In this document: positions 18,741 to 31,178 of the stretch, one piece after another
How the letters are laid out: each line of letters starts with the position of its first letter
How positions within the stretch are numbered: the stretch's first letter is position 1
Assembly (NCBI RefSeq): GCF_026151205.1
Contig: NC_087072.1
Location: 11,074,169 to 11,138,168 of the forward strand
Length of the DNA: 64,000 nt
Origin: Bolinopsis microptera
Lineage: Eukaryota > Ctenophora > Tentaculata > Lobata > Bolinopsidae
Direction of reading: 5' to 3'
The notes under the pieces: generated by a model
Told to the model about the DNA's origin: nothing
Database searches by the model: none
Seen by the model: the letters and a program-made list of their open reading frames with translations, nothing else
Position numbers and translations under genes: made by a program

Positions 18741-21700
18741 GTACCCAGTATTCTGGTCCTCCCACCAATGGGGTCCCATTTCCGGGCCCTCCTGGTGGCA
18801 AAGCTCCACCTCAAATGATGGGAAGACCGCCGTTTTCCGGGCCGCCCAAGTTCTCAGGCCCTCCACCCAGCTTCAACGGAAGACCAGCGGGACCCCCATC
18901 GTTTGCAGGGCATCAAGGTGGCCCACCATCCATGGGACCTCCCTCCATGGGACCTCCCTCAATGGGACCTCCCTCCATGGGACCTCCCTCTATGGGACCT
19001 CCCTCCATGGGACCTCCCTCTATGGGACCTCCCTCTATGGGACCTCCCTCTATGGGCCCTCCAAGAGGTCCTCCTAGTAGTGTAGCTTCACCGGGTGCAT
19101 TCCAACCTCCTACGTCTATGCAGCCTCCCCAGATGATGCAGCCTCCGCCTGTATCACAACCCCCAACTAGCCAGATGGGAAGTATGTCTTTGCAAAACAA
19201 CCAACCGCCTAAAGCTCCTTCTCCTGCAGCGAACCTGTTTAGTTCGGCTCCTGCTGCTAACAACTCTTTCTTTGACAACCAAGCCCCTAGTGGTCCTCCT
19301 AGTGGTAATGCAACACCCACTTCAGCTCCTTCTCCATTCAATGGAGTGCCTGCAACATCTGCTCCTGGACCATTTGGTGGTGCTCCTCCCACGTCCAGTC
19401 CATCGCCGTTTGGTGGTGCTCCAGCTCCTGTTTCCAACCCTGCCGCTGCGAACCCTTCACCGTTTAATTATGGACCACCATCTTCAGCTCCAGGACCTTT
19501 TGGTGCCGCACCACCAGCTTCAAATGCAAGTCCGTTTGGTGCCGCACCACCAGCTTCAAATGCAAGTCCTTTTGGTGCCGCACCACCAGCTTCAAATGCA
19601 AGTCCGTTTGGGGGCTTCCCACCAGCATCTAATAACGCAGGACCACCCACATCTAATCCATCTCCGTTCGGTGCTGCACCTCCATCCTCAGCTGCCTCAC
19701 CCTTTGGACCACCATCACCGAACCCCGGACCTCCAAGACCAACTCAAGCATTAAACAATGCCCCATTTGCTCCCCCATCGTCAGGAGTGCCGTCTTTCCC
19801 GCCTAGGGCACAAGGACCACCTCAGCCATCACCTCCACAACTCAATCAGGGACCATTTGGACAACCTGCAACTTCTAATATGTCTCCGTTTGGAGGACCA
19901 CCTGGACCCCCAACTTCAAATGGACCTTTCCAAGGATCACCCTCCTCCCAACCAAGTCCATTTGGTGCACCAACATCTCAGCCTCCTATGTCTGCTCCAT
20001 CAGGATTCGGACCACCACCAAATAGACCAGCAATGGGCCCTCCGTCAACCAATGGTCCACCTACTAGTAACGCTTTTAACCAGCCACCTTCAAGCTTTTC
20101 ACCTGGTCTACAAGGCTTTGGAAGCCAACCAGGCCCCCCTCAACCGTACTCCCAGCCTCCTGGACCTCCAGGCCCCTATGGAGCGCAACCTGGTCCTAAT
20201 GGCCCTCCTATGGGAGGTCCTCCTATGGGTGGTCCTCCGACATCGAACTATGGTCCTCCTCCTGGATCAAACATAGGACCCCCTCCCATCATGAACGGTC
20301 CACCTCCATCAAGAGGCTATCCCGGGTCAACATCTTCAGGTCCCCGACGTCCTTACCCTTCCAATATTAGTTATGGTGTCAATTCACCAGCTACCCTCAC
20401 CAATGCTCCAATTCCTCCTCCACCAGGATCGCAAGGACCAGGTCCTAGACACCCCTCAGCTCCTGTCATAGCAAACCCTGGTGCAAGTTTAGTAGGACAA
20501 CTACCCTCCGTCCCGCAACCAGCCCCTCACCAACCTCCTGCTAAGAGCAGAATCGATCCTGACCTCATGCCTAATCCTCTTGATGTGCAGAAAGTAGATC
20601 AGGTAAAAGTCTGCAATAATTGTTAAAAAGTTAGTTTTTATCTCTGAAGACGGATTATACTTTTTGAGAGTCGATATGATTCTTTATTGCTACTTCAGAT
20701 GATCTCTAACAATACTTTTCTCTCAGACTCAGTACGCAGGGAAGCACTGGGTCACATCAACTCCCGGAGTCCCCCCACTAATCTCAACTAACGTGCCTCT
20801 CCTTGATGCTGGCAACTGCACGCCTAGGTTCATACGGTCTGCTTTCTACAGCATTCCTACTACCAAGGAGCTGGCTAACCAGATCAGCATGCCTATCAGT
20901 GAGTATTACTTTTTTAACCTCTCTTAATTTAACCTTGGCTGTAGAGACCAATGAATTGCTTAAAATAATGTAAGGACTACGCGGCACCAGATGTAGCTAC
21001 AGCAGCTGGTGGTTATTTAACTTAAGTGTAACCTGAGCAAGTTTTTTTAAAGCATTTTCATTGTGATTTGGTAAAATGAAGTTGAGAAAATCAGACATGT
21101 AACGCCTCCCTCTCCTCAGGTTTTGCGGTACAGCCTTGTGCCCGCCTTGGTCCTGGAGAAGCACCTCTAGCAGTTATTGACATGACCGTCCTTGGAGGAC
21201 CACTGCGATGTCGCCGATGTAAAGCTTACATTAACCCCAATGTAAAGTTCGTTGACGGAGGACGGAAGTTTATCTGTAACTTGTGCTCTGTGGATACGGA
21301 GGTTCCACCAGAGTATTTCTGTAATCTGGATCACACGGGACGGCGAGCTGACACAGCAGATCGCCCGGAACTCAGCAGGGGCAGTTACGAGTTCCTGACA
21401 ACAACTGATTACTGTAAGGGCAGCTCGTTCCCTCAATCTGCTGCCTACATCTTCGTTATTGATGTGACCTACGCTTCTTTCCAATCTGGCATGGTTCAGA
21501 CCTTAACATCGAACATAGCGGCTGTGCTGAACAACCTTCCAAAGGAGGAGGGCCAAGAGAAGAGCCCGATCAGAATAGGATTTATAACTTACAACACTCA
21601 ACTCCACTTCTACAACCTCAATCCTAACCTAGCTCAACCCGCTATGCTGGTAAATTATCTTCACTATTTATTATACCATCTACCTACGGTATGTATATTA

Positions 21701-24700
21701 TACGATCTACCTACGGTATGTATATTCTATAAATTATACAAGCATATTATGTAATGTTAAGCCGTGGTTATGTTACTCAAAGTAAATAATCCAGCTGTTC
21801 GGCACGTCATTACTAAGGTTTATATAATTATATGGCGCTGATAATATTGAGGTTGTACAGTATGTCACCGTATTGTACACACTGCATCTTACACACATTC
21901 AGACAAGCAGGCTGTTTCATCTGTTATACTAGGTATCTGTACACGACACCCAAGCCACGCGGCGTAGACAAGTGTGGATGTTACAATGATTATTCAATGT
22001 TGTAATTATTGTTCTGATGTTTTGTTTGCAAAACAAAAGGGCCGGAATTAAGCTACAGTTTTTGTGAAAACATGACACGTATCATATAGCACAGACACAG
22101 TTCCATAAGTGCTAAAAGCTTATTGAACTTGAGTGGTCCAAGTCAGATCCATGTAAAACATCTTAAAATACTTGCGTGTGAGCACGCTTTTCATTGGTTC
22201 AGACAGACAAGGAAACACGTAACTCTGGAGCACGGTGTACACTCACGAGTAATGTATATTGTACACTGGTGAGCAGTATACACTGGTGAGCAGTATACAC
22301 TGGTGAGCAGTATACACTATACACTGGGTACACCTCACACTTGTTATGGCAGGTTACTAGCCATGTACATAACGTGTAAATATGCAATATTAGTAATCAT
22401 TAGGTGTAGTTCACAAGGACACCCAGTTTTGCCATGCAAGGTACATTGTACAGTGTACACTACATAGTAAGCACTAATAATGTGCTTACTAGTCACTGGA
22501 CCCAACCTTACTTGCACGTATGCACAGCTAGGTCAGTAAAGTAATAACCCAATTAGGGGCTGGAGATCAAATTATTTTACATACACTGTTGGGAAATGAT
22601 GAGATTATGTGTACACGGAACCGACACTCACGTATTATCTCCGAATTGTTAACGTGGCACGACTACATATTCTGCCAGCTCATTCCCTCATACGCAATCA
22701 AATACCGGGCATACCGCGATATTATAGACAACATAAAACACTACTTTAAGGTACTAATAGTTAAGGTACTAATAGTTGAGTTACCTACAATTACCCAATA
22801 TTACACGCTATGTAATGTTACTTCTGTAGATGTTTGGTTTCTAGTGGGATGTTTCAATTTCAATGTTTAATCAAAAGTGAGCGATTGTCATGACGTATCA
22901 TCTGATACGTGGCAGAATTTACTGAATGAGCAGGATAATAATATGAGACGTAACGTAATACCACATAGAACTCACATCAGGTTTATATAATACACTGCTC
23001 CAGGGCTGTAGTAGTAGATGTGTACTACTGTAGAATGTAGATAGTTAACTTTATACTTGCTGGGGCTGCACTATAGTTCATAGAAACATGTTATGTATGT
23101 ATACTGTTAACAAGCAATGTATTTCCTTTACATGGTATGAACCACAATTAAATGGTAATAATGGTCGGTAAAAACTTCCTAATTTCAATCTTGCTTTGTA
23201 TAGCAGGATTGTGATGGGAGGTGGACACCTTTCTAAAACAGTGACGCAACACTTACGTCAGTGTTAGTTTCTTTCCTTCATATGATATGCCCTTATAAGA
23301 TCAACATTGGTGATTGTGACCTGTGTCTTTCCCCGGATACCTTAAATTACATTACAAACAAACAGATTGGGATCTGTGGGACACGGTAAATTGAGGTACG
23401 GTGTGAGTTTTGACGGTAGTTAAAACTGTGTGTGAACGAAATATTTTGTGTCTACGTTGAAATATGATACCAAGCTTAACAAATGACCCTCAATACTGTA
23501 AAACACAAGACACAGTGTGACACTAATTACCTAATCGTCAGACTCACATTATCAGGGTACAACATGTACTATTATAATTATAATGAGTGATGATGACGTC
23601 ACACTAATGACGTCACCCTCCCAGGTACAACCAGACATGTCGGAAGTGTTTGTTCCCATGACAGACGGGTTCCTGGTGACAGTAGAAGAAGCTCAGACCC
23701 ACCTCAAGACACTGATGGAGCTGATACCTACTCTCCACAGTGCGGAGAAGAAAGCGGAGAGTGTCATGTTGCCTGCTATTCAGGCGGGGTGTGCTGCTCT
23801 CAAGGCCGCTAACAGGCCCGGGAAAATTATCATGTTCCACAGTTCGCTGCCAGTTGCACCAGGACCTGGACAGTTGAAGAACAGAGAGGATAAAAAGTTA
23901 CTTAATACTGATAAGGTGAGAGTTTAGTTCGATATTTGTAATGATTTGGTGACTGGTTCATTTTGAAATTAATATATTATACACCAATATATTATAACCA
24001 GTAATGTTTAATATTTACAAATGTAGGTTATCAAGTCTTATTCATATATTTACACATCACATTCAATACTCGGTGTCTTCATAATATTACATAGAACAGT
24101 GAGAAAACTGCCATCATATTTGATCGATGTCATTGGGTTCAAACTCCAATATCGAGTACACCCCTCTACTTCTTAGGTAAAGGTTAGCAAATTGATGCTT
24201 CATGAGCAGATATTGTCTGTCAGTTCTCTGCTCTGTTCCGTCTCACCACATTTCACATCCTCCATTTTATGTGATTGATTATGTTTCATATTATCTTCCT
24301 GCTGAGGGGATGGGTCGTATTTTGAACAAATATTCTCTGTTGAAGGGTTTTGGGCAGGAAGGGATGTCTCCACAGAGAGGGTCGTCTCCACATGGATGGA
24401 TGTCTCCACAGAGAGGGGTGTCTCTTCTTCTTTCTCCTCGTTTACGAGAGACAGTTGTCTACTGTGGGTTCTGTTGTGTTGCTTCAAGTGATCCTTTCTT
24501 CCAAACTTCTTAAAACACTGAGAAAATAAGATATGAAAGTACTTTCATAGATATGTCGTGTATATGTATAATGTATATTGTATATAATACAATATACACG
24601 GTCCATTTTTACAATTTTATGGAAAAGCGTGCCGAAGAAGGTTTTTGATCTAGCATCCCCCTAATTCTTAGTTACTTACCTTGTTGCACTGGTAAGGTTT

Positions 24701-27700
24701 AAGACCAAGGTGTATTTTCTCATGACGTGTTCTCTCCTCATTCCTCCCAAAAGTCTTGTTACAGCTAGGGTAGGAGCACTGAACTCGTCTCATCACTCCC
24801 TGGGGCACATATTTCAGATTACTAAGCGGCACATAATATTATATTATTGTATTAAATTAGCAACACTAAACGTGTCTGTTATAGAGTTGCCAATGTATTA
24901 GACTCTGGTCTGATGAGCTTATAATAGAACCTGCCTGTCACCCTAATCTCTAGTTATTACACATCTCTTCTCAACAACTTTATAACATTATAAAGAACAA
25001 ACTTTAGGACATTATAAAGAACATTATAAAGAACAAACACAAGTTTCTCACCCATTTTCCTTGCGTAGCCCCTCGTCTCCTGTCAGCTCGATGTATAGCA
25101 CTAAATCTGTTGTGTACTCCAGAATTGAGCCGGCCATTAAACCCACTGATACGGCTGTGAAGCTGCCAGGGTAGCGTGTAGCCCGAGCACCACTGGTCCA
25201 ATAAACTCCTCTCGTACATGAGCGAGTAGTAGCTGTACCACGGGTCCCTTATCAGTCCCCGCTGATTGGCTGTCACCATGTCACGTGATGTCAAACCAAG
25301 GCTGTGATTGGACGGTTTCCTGTCGTGTTGGAAGACGATTCTAGGAGCAAAGATGCGAGCCATGGTGTGGTCAACTGAGGGAAAACAGCGACTAGAGAAA
25401 AGTTGTGAGAAGAAAAGTGGCGAGGTCTTGTGATTGAGACCTAACGTGCCTTGTTCCCTCGTATCTATTGCCCTGACCTTGCCTACTGTTCACAGCCTGA
25501 CGGCCTTAATCTGCTCAGCCAATCACAACTCTCCTAGGGTTTTATCCACCAATCAGATCTATCAGTTTCCGTCACGTGACGCTGGGAAGGTTTAATAAAT
25601 TTGCCCTGTGGGAGGTAGATTCGAGGGGGTAAAGTACTTGTTAACGTGACCAAACATATCCCTCACCCTGATTGGTTACATCATGTCACCTGGCTGAATG
25701 CTAGTCTACCCATTGGTCAGTTTCCCACCTTGATACGTGATGGCGAAGGTGTGCAGGGAGGGAGAGGCTAGTTACAGATAAAAGAGGCTTGAAAATGAAT
25801 TGTTTTTCTCTCAAAGTTAGGTGGTGAGCCAATCGTGGGACTTCATGAAATCCTCCTAATTTCAATGATCTGTTCGCTGAAATAATTCCGTTCAGCCTGG
25901 ACGGAACTCCACCTCAATATGCTAGTCTCCCTAGTCTCATTTATCATGCAACAATTACACCATGCTCCGAAAGATGATTATACCACTGATTCCCAAGAAT
26001 AACAACCATTCTCCCTTGTCAGGAAGCAACTCTGTTAGTACCTGCGGATCCAATATTCGAGAAGACTGCCCGGGAGTGCGTGGATGCAGGAGTTGGGGTG
26101 GACATGTTCCTCTTCCCGCACGCGTACGTTGACGTGGCCAGTATGGGTAAGATAGCTACGGATACTGGTGGGGTTATTCAGAGATTCCCTATGTTTAGGG
26201 CTGATGTGGACGGAGAGCGACTAATCCAGGTTAGAAACTATTTGATATTATTTATAAATGTATGGTCTGTTGTTGTTCATTATGTTATAGAATTTCATTT
26301 TAAGTTGACTTATACCTGTGATGATGTCCGGAAGCTGCAATTTTAACCACACTCTGGATATAAGCTGTCGTGGCTCAATGCCACGTGACTGATTTAAACC
26401 AATCAGATGCCTTGTTTTTGTTACGCTTTCCACGGATCGCACAGTAAACTGTCTGATAGTGTACTGAACTTTTACATTATAGGATGTAAATGTTAAGGGA
26501 TCGTGTGCAGTGACAGCTCGCACAGCTTCCAATCGAAAGGTTGTCATAAGTTCTAAATTGTAAAACACATTTCTTCAGGATCTGGCAATGCACATTGCTG
26601 AGCCGTGCGTGTTCGACACAGTGCTGCGCATGCGCACAAACGCAGGCGTCAGACCTGTCGAGTTCTGCGGTAACATGATGATGCAGAACGCAACTGATAT
26701 GGAGATAGCTGTTATCAAACCGAACTCTTGTATTACTATTGAGATTAAACACGACGACAAACTTAGTGAGGACTTCCAGGCCTACGTCCAGGTAAATAAT
26801 CTTATAGTTTTTAGTTTCTTACTCTATTGGTGATTTGTTAAGATAATGTGCAGCTGCTTGGCGTTTGTTTCTCGAATTTTCTTCCGGCGCTTTTTGGTAC
26901 CCTCTTAGTCTGATTATTCCTTATTCGGGTAATATCTTAACCCTACCTATAGACTCATTATATAATAAGGCTGTAGAACGTTGAACTCTGCCAAATCCTG
27001 CTGTAACAATCTTGATAACATGTCATTGCAAATTCATTTAGGATGACAGTAAATTTATTAACTAAACTTCAAAAGAATCATATTTATGACACGTGACAAG
27101 ACCACTGATCACGTGACAACAGGTAGCTCTACTCTACACAAGCATGTCGGGGGTACGTAAACTGAGGCTGCACAACTTGGCACTTCCTGTTTCCAGCAAT
27201 CTAGCCGACCTTTACAAGTCATGTGACATGGACACTGTCGTGAACTCTCTTACTAAAGAGTTCGGTAAAGCTCTCGTCAGTAGCCACTCCTACAAAAACG
27301 TGAGTTTATTTTAGGAACTTAAAGGGAATAAGCGTATCTGTATTATTAGTAAGCTCGTGTTTTATGTATTTTAGTTTTAACCTTAAACGCATCATTCAGC
27401 AGAATTATATAAAACTTCGTAACGCCGCACTATATACAGCTATATATACACTATATACACTATATCTGCTACACTGATATAGCTCTATAATAGTGTATAA
27501 CAATCATTGGTCACTGACTAAATGTGGTGCTTGTTGCTAACTCCCTTCTCTCAGCTTAAAGAGCAGCTGCTGCAGCGAGTTAGCAACAGTTTGGCTTGTT
27601 ACAGACAGAACTGTGCTGCTCCCTCTCAACCTGGACAACTCATACTGCCAGAAACTCTCAAACTACTTCCTCTTTATTCTCACTGTCTCTTGAGATCTCC

Positions 27701-28791
27701 TGCTCTTATGCCTTCTGTTGAGGTAAGACACGTGTGGGTAGTGTGTAGTACGGACCTTGCTTTCTCAGCTCATGCAGCTCACATTTGAAATAGGGACTTG
27801 AGACATCTAGATGGGCACACTTATATTTATTGTTTGAGAACATTTTGTGAACATTAACATTAATTAAGGTGTACTGTTAGTGCTATATAAAGTGGTACTC
27901 AGTGAGGTCTTTTTTGGACAAGGTTTCTTTTTTAAGTGTGACAGGAATATTTTCATGGATTATTAATACTCTGTACTTACGTGAACAGCTCATATTGTCT
28001 TTATTTTACAGACAGGTGGAAAATGTTTTTTGCCCGTTCTATTCTCACCGCTTTTTTTACAGGTATCGTTTGATGAGAAGAGTAATCTGTTACAACGACT
28101 AGCAATGATGACTGTCGAGGAAACAGAGTTGTTCCTGTACCCCAGATTATACAAGTAAGATAACAGTAAAACTAGTTTATTAAAAGGTTTCTCGTTCTGA
28201 AGAAAAGTGTGGAAGGTTCTGGGTTAGGGCAGATGGTGTGAAATTAAATCCTTTAAGGTATAATTTATTAGTGAAGCCACTGTAAATTACGAGGATTGTG
28301 ACAGATGTTACTGTTGCACTGTTACCTAATATTATCTAGATAATTAACATGCCCATTTCCTCTCCAGCTTGAACACTTCCACACTGGGTAACGAAGGAAT
28401 GCCACCTATTATCCGCTCTTCCTACGATCGTATCCGTGAATCTGGAGCTCACCTTCTCGACAACGGATTAGTCCTCATTCTGTGGGTTGGAGCCAACACT
28501 CCCTCCAAGTGGTTACAAGAGGTGATGGGTGTTACAGTCCTGGATCAGGTGGATCCAACTGTTGGGAACTTGCAACCCTTCGATAACCCTACCTCCATTC
28601 GAATACGAGGTATTATCGATGAGATTAGGGTTAAAAGGAAGCAACATCTGCGGTTAAATGTTGTCCGGCAGAAGGATAAGACCGAACATATATTCATGCA
28701 ATTTTTGGTGGAAGATAAAACTGAGCTGGGGATGAATTATACTGATTTCTTATGTTCGGTTCACAGGGAGATTAGAAATATTTTAAGCTAG
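18737..28791 (+). CDS. SEC24: SEC24 (C/D type), COPII coat cargo-binding subunit, 10 exons, 1379 aa
   Basis: SEC24 pairs with SEC23 in the inner COPII coat and selects cargo at endoplasmic reticulum exit sites. Exons: 18737-20602, 20727-20898, 21120-21649, 23625-23915, 26023-26229, 26579-26791, 27123-27299, 27555-27722, 28063-28154, 28368-28791; 4140 nt, all phases agree. Exon 1 encodes a low-complexity tail of about 620 residues rich in Pro, Gly, Ser and Ala. Then come the zinc finger (cysteines near 710, 713, 732 and 735), the trunk (AAYIFVIDVTYASFQSG), the beta-barrel, the helical domain and the gelsolin-like C-terminus (LILWVGANTP, ending YTDFLCSVHREIRNILS). RPELSRGSYEF, GFITYN and HDDKLSED match the C/D subfamily rather than A/B. 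It is longer than vertebrate SEC24C/D because of the repeat-rich N-terminus. Intron 4 contains an antisense gene. Confidence 0.95.
18920..19054 (+). repeat. 15-bp coding repeat, 9 copies of GPPSM in SEC24
   Basis: Exactly nine in-frame units encoding Gly-Pro-Pro-Ser-Met (135 bp), differing mainly at third positions. A likely length-variable site. Confidence 0.95.
19496..19603 (+). repeat. 36-bp coding repeat, 3 copies in SEC24
   Basis: Three consecutive 36-bp units encoding PFGAAPPASNAS, nearly identical in nucleotides except the start of a unit (PFGG follows). They form part of the longer series of degenerate PFG-containing motifs in the SEC24 N-terminal tail. Confidence 0.93.
21650..23624. 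other. SEC24 intron 3, small repeats only
   Basis: About 2 kb of AT-rich intron. Soon after the donor it holds two copies of a CTACCTACGGTATGTATATT-type unit (about 21675-21727), and at about 22264-22314 three copies of the 17-bp ACTGGTGAGCAGTATAC. No gene is supported. Confidence 0.7.
24200..25363 (-). CDS. C2H2 zinc-finger protein, 3 exons, 249 aa, antisense in SEC24 intron 4
   Basis: Exons 25363-25052 (start ATG), 24799-24680 and 24517-24200 (stop TGA). All three junctions have GT-AG ends and are in phase. Two adjacent C2H2 fingers span the junction of exons 2 and 3: CSYPSCNKTFGRNEERTRH and CNKCFKKFGRKDHLKQH, joined by a GLKPYQ linker of TGEKP type. The C-x4-C, x12, H-x3-H spacing of the first is KLF/EGR-like, but only two fingers are present. 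The first 104 residues are basic and aromatic with no motif I know. The tail is Glu/Ser/Thr-rich with a repeated SVET motif. Probably a transcription factor in the nucleus; no orthologue recognised. It is transcribed against SEC24. Confidence 0.72.
25364..26022. promoter_or_regulatory. Likely promoter region of the nested zinc-finger gene
   Basis: About 660 bp upstream of the nested gene's ATG and still inside SEC24 intron 4. It is less AT-rich than other intronic sequence and contains several CACGTGA or TCACGTGA E-box-like sites plus CCAAT-box-like CCAATC and ATTGG on both strands. No initiator was identified; the promoter call is inference from position and composition. Confidence 0.35.
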
Positions 28792-29810
28792 AATTTTGTT
28801 TAATCGACAATATCTGCTGTTCCGTTGTTGATACACACAGACAAACTTTGAATCGTGTTTTTGTTCAAAGTAAATTGAGAGGTGAACTGTAAAAATGAGA
28901 TCTATCCGAGAAGTCTAAAGTTAGCGTTAAACCCAGACCTGTACAAAAGAATCTGTAGAGTTGTGTACCAGATTAGTTGAGGTGATTAGATGTTAAAATG
29001 AATATTGATTTTTCTGTAATTTAGATAATTATATGATTAAAAAGTTGGTGATACGGGATTTCAACTCTTAATTTAGGCTAATATAACGTGACGTTTTATA
29101 TTTTTCGTCCCGTATCACCAACCCGGTTAGTGTAGTTGGGTCACAAAAGTTTTTATTGCTTTTAACATTAATGTCTGAAAGTAACTTTACCTTATAACAG
29201 TTCATAAAAGCTTTGAAGCATTTGATTGCAGGAATAATTTGCGATTAAAGAGTATTGATTACTTAAAATGCTTTTGTATATGACCACTCTGGGAAAGTTT
29301 CAGATTTTCTTTGTTGATGTAAGAATAATCTTTCGCCATAACAAATTGATGGTTCAATTAAAGTGTAAATTTGTTCAACTGCTAGAAAAATACATAAAAT
29401 GGAATTGTTGCCGTGATTTGAAACTAGTTCTTACTTTTTGGGTGTTGCACAACACGTAGATCTTGCAGCGTCACACACCTTGATTTGTAAACTTGTTGTA
29501 GCGCGCGGAACGTTTTGAAATATTGAAAGTTCAGATGCTACCAGCAATTTGCGCTTTTCGTGGCTGCACTGCAGCGCACTGCCCAACCGAACGCGCGCTA
29601 CGCGTATTTTGTTATAATAAATTAATGGCTATCATAAATGCTATCAATATCTGCAACGTAGCCACTAGCCAATGTAATAATTATCCTATTATGGACCTGG
29701 AAACTGTGTGATTGCAAAATGTATTCCAATATAAATGAAATAATTCTGTCGGACCCGGTATTCCGTGGACCAAGAATTAGTGTCACCAATCATAGGTGAT
29801 AGGCAGTAAC
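28792..29810. other. SEC24 3' flank
   Basis: AT-rich sequence after the SEC24 stop, presumably starting with its 3' UTR. An ATTAAA at about 29243 could be a polyadenylation signal. It contains the small inverted-repeat element at 29044-29122. No gene seen. Confidence 0.5.
29044..29122. repeat. 79-bp hairpin element with 15-bp perfect inverted ends
   Basis: GTTGGTGATACGGGA at 29044-29058 and its exact reverse complement at 29108-29122 flank a 49-bp AT-rich middle. Size and form fit a very short MITE. Confidence 0.85.
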
Positions 29811-30277
29811 CTTACCTGGGGACCTCAGGCTATTATGTTCATAAACATGGATGATAATTAATCACTCTACACTCGACTGTCACGTGACTTTTTCAACCCG
29901 TTCTCTAGCTGGTCCTGAACGACTATTCGAAACCTTAACCCTCTTATCTTATCCCAACCCTAACCCTAACCCGATCCTTAACAAAAGCATATGCTGAAAC
30001 CCTAACCCTAACGAGAAATTAGACTAACTTCCTTATACGGTCATATCACGTGATCGAGACAGTTTTTCGCCTATATCTCGTCAGGGGAGCATTTTAACCC
30101 TATGTCATGGGGGGTGATTCGGAATCAGCGTCCGAAAATACATCGATTGAAGTTGGTTTCAACTGTCGGGGGCCCTTTTAGAACAATCTCGAAGATCGAC
30201 TGTAGAGTGATTTAGTACGCTCGCATAAACATAGAGATTCGGCGGAATGACAGGCGCGCTGAGCGCGGCCCAGTAAG
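29811..30277 (+). mobile_element. 80-bp MITE family, copy 1, split by an insertion
   Basis: Left half 29811-29848 (CTTACCTGGGGACCTCAGG...) and right half 30224-30277 (...GCGGCCCAGTAAG). The halves would join at CATAAACAT, which is present on both sides of the inserted element at 29849-30223. The termini CTTACCTGGG and CCCAGTAAG are imperfect inverted repeats. Confidence 0.85.
29849..30223 (+). mobile_element. 375-bp MITE with telomere-like hexamers, flanked by 9-bp direct repeats
   Basis: Flanked by CATAAACAT at 29840-29848 and 30224-30232, inside an 80-bp MITE. Near each end there are inverted repeats centred on TAATCACTCTACA and TAAATCACTCTACA. The interior has CCCTAA tracts (about 29945-30012), a CACGTGA site and a segment with reverse-oriented similarity to the element at 30681-31072. 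There is no coding capacity, so it is non-autonomous. The superfamily is not clear. Confidence 0.8.
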
Positions 30278-30463
30278 CAGTAACCCAGAGGCTTCTGATC
30301 TCTGATACTGCCGGACTGGGCCTACCGCCTGGGTCAAACTTTCTGACTACCAACTATTGCTAATACCATTAATACTTAGTACTTAAATTTAAGGATGCAT
30401 GTAGTATGAACAACAAACAAAATGAAGTCACAAATTGTATTACTATTCACTATTGTAATTGTA

Positions 30464-30541
30464 TACTGAGCGGCGCTGATCAGCCTGCACTGTCATTCCG
30501 CCTAATTTCTATGTTTATTATAGCCTGGGGTCCTCAGGTAA
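30464..30541 (-). mobile_element. 80-bp MITE family, copy 2
   Basis: Reverse-oriented full-length copy running from ACTGAGCGGCGCTGAT through TCATTCCGCC to CCTGGGGTCCTCAGGTAA, with about six extra bases in the GC-rich part relative to copy 3. Confidence 0.85.
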
Positions 30542-30680
30542 AAATGTCGCTCCTACTTAATCGCTTGACGAATGTTACTCGTCTTAATTTCTTCGAAGTA
30601 GCGCACGCCGCTTTCTTCTCGAAATGGCAAGTGCTACGAAGTAGCGCGCGCCTGGCCAGACCATTAACAATGGTCAACTG

Positions 30681-31072
30681 TCAACTAAATCGCTCGCCCA
30701 AATTTTACGAAAATTCTTTTGAAAAGGCTCTTTGGGTATGAATGATGAAAGTAATCTAAATCGGTGTATTTTCGGACAATGATTCCGAATCACCCCCATG
30801 ACGTAGGGTTAAAATGCTACCTGGAGAGATATGGGCAAAAAACCGTTCGCGCGTTTTGTGTTTTGGTCACGTGACAGGCTAGTAAAATACGAATTCGATT
30901 GTTTATAGGACAGAGGACTCTGGTTAGGGTTAGGGTTGTGGTAAGAGTTATTGTTAGCTTCGGGGTTATGGTTAGGGTTGGGATTAGGGTTTATGTTAAA
31001 CCGTTTTGTACGGCTGCAAAACCATAAAAACCAAAGTCACGTTAAATTTTTGGGCGAGTGAATTAGTAAGAG
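30681..31072 (-). mobile_element. MITE related to 29849-30223, opposite orientation
   Basis: Inverted ends ACTAAATCGCTCGCCC (left) and ACTAATTCACTCGCCC (read from the right end). The inner block at about 30750-30850 matches, on the other strand, the block at about 30058-30145 (GATTCGGAATCA, a run ending GGGTTAAAATGCT, ATATCTC). It also carries TTAGGG tracts (about 30923-30990) and a CACGTGAC site at the matching place. Target duplication not identified. Confidence 0.75.
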
Positions 31073-31121
31073 CCCCCAATTTCACAACATTAATAAAATA
31101 TGTACAGTACTGAGCACATGT

Positions 31122-31178
31122 ATTTCAAGGATTTCAAGGATTTCAAGGATTTCAAGGATTTCAAGGATTTCAAAGGAT
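31122..31178. repeat. 9-bp tandem repeat ATTTCAAGG, 6 copies
   Basis: Six consecutive units, the last with one extra A, in intergenic sequence. Confidence 0.95.

Noticed and set aside
19272-20276. Leu/His-rich and Gly-rich frames within SEC24 exon 1
   Set aside because: Out-of-frame readings of the Pro/Gly-rich SEC24 tail.
29940-30990. Telomere or chromosome-end sequence
   Set aside because: Hexamers are short, imperfect and inside two inverted MITEs with coding genes on both sides.
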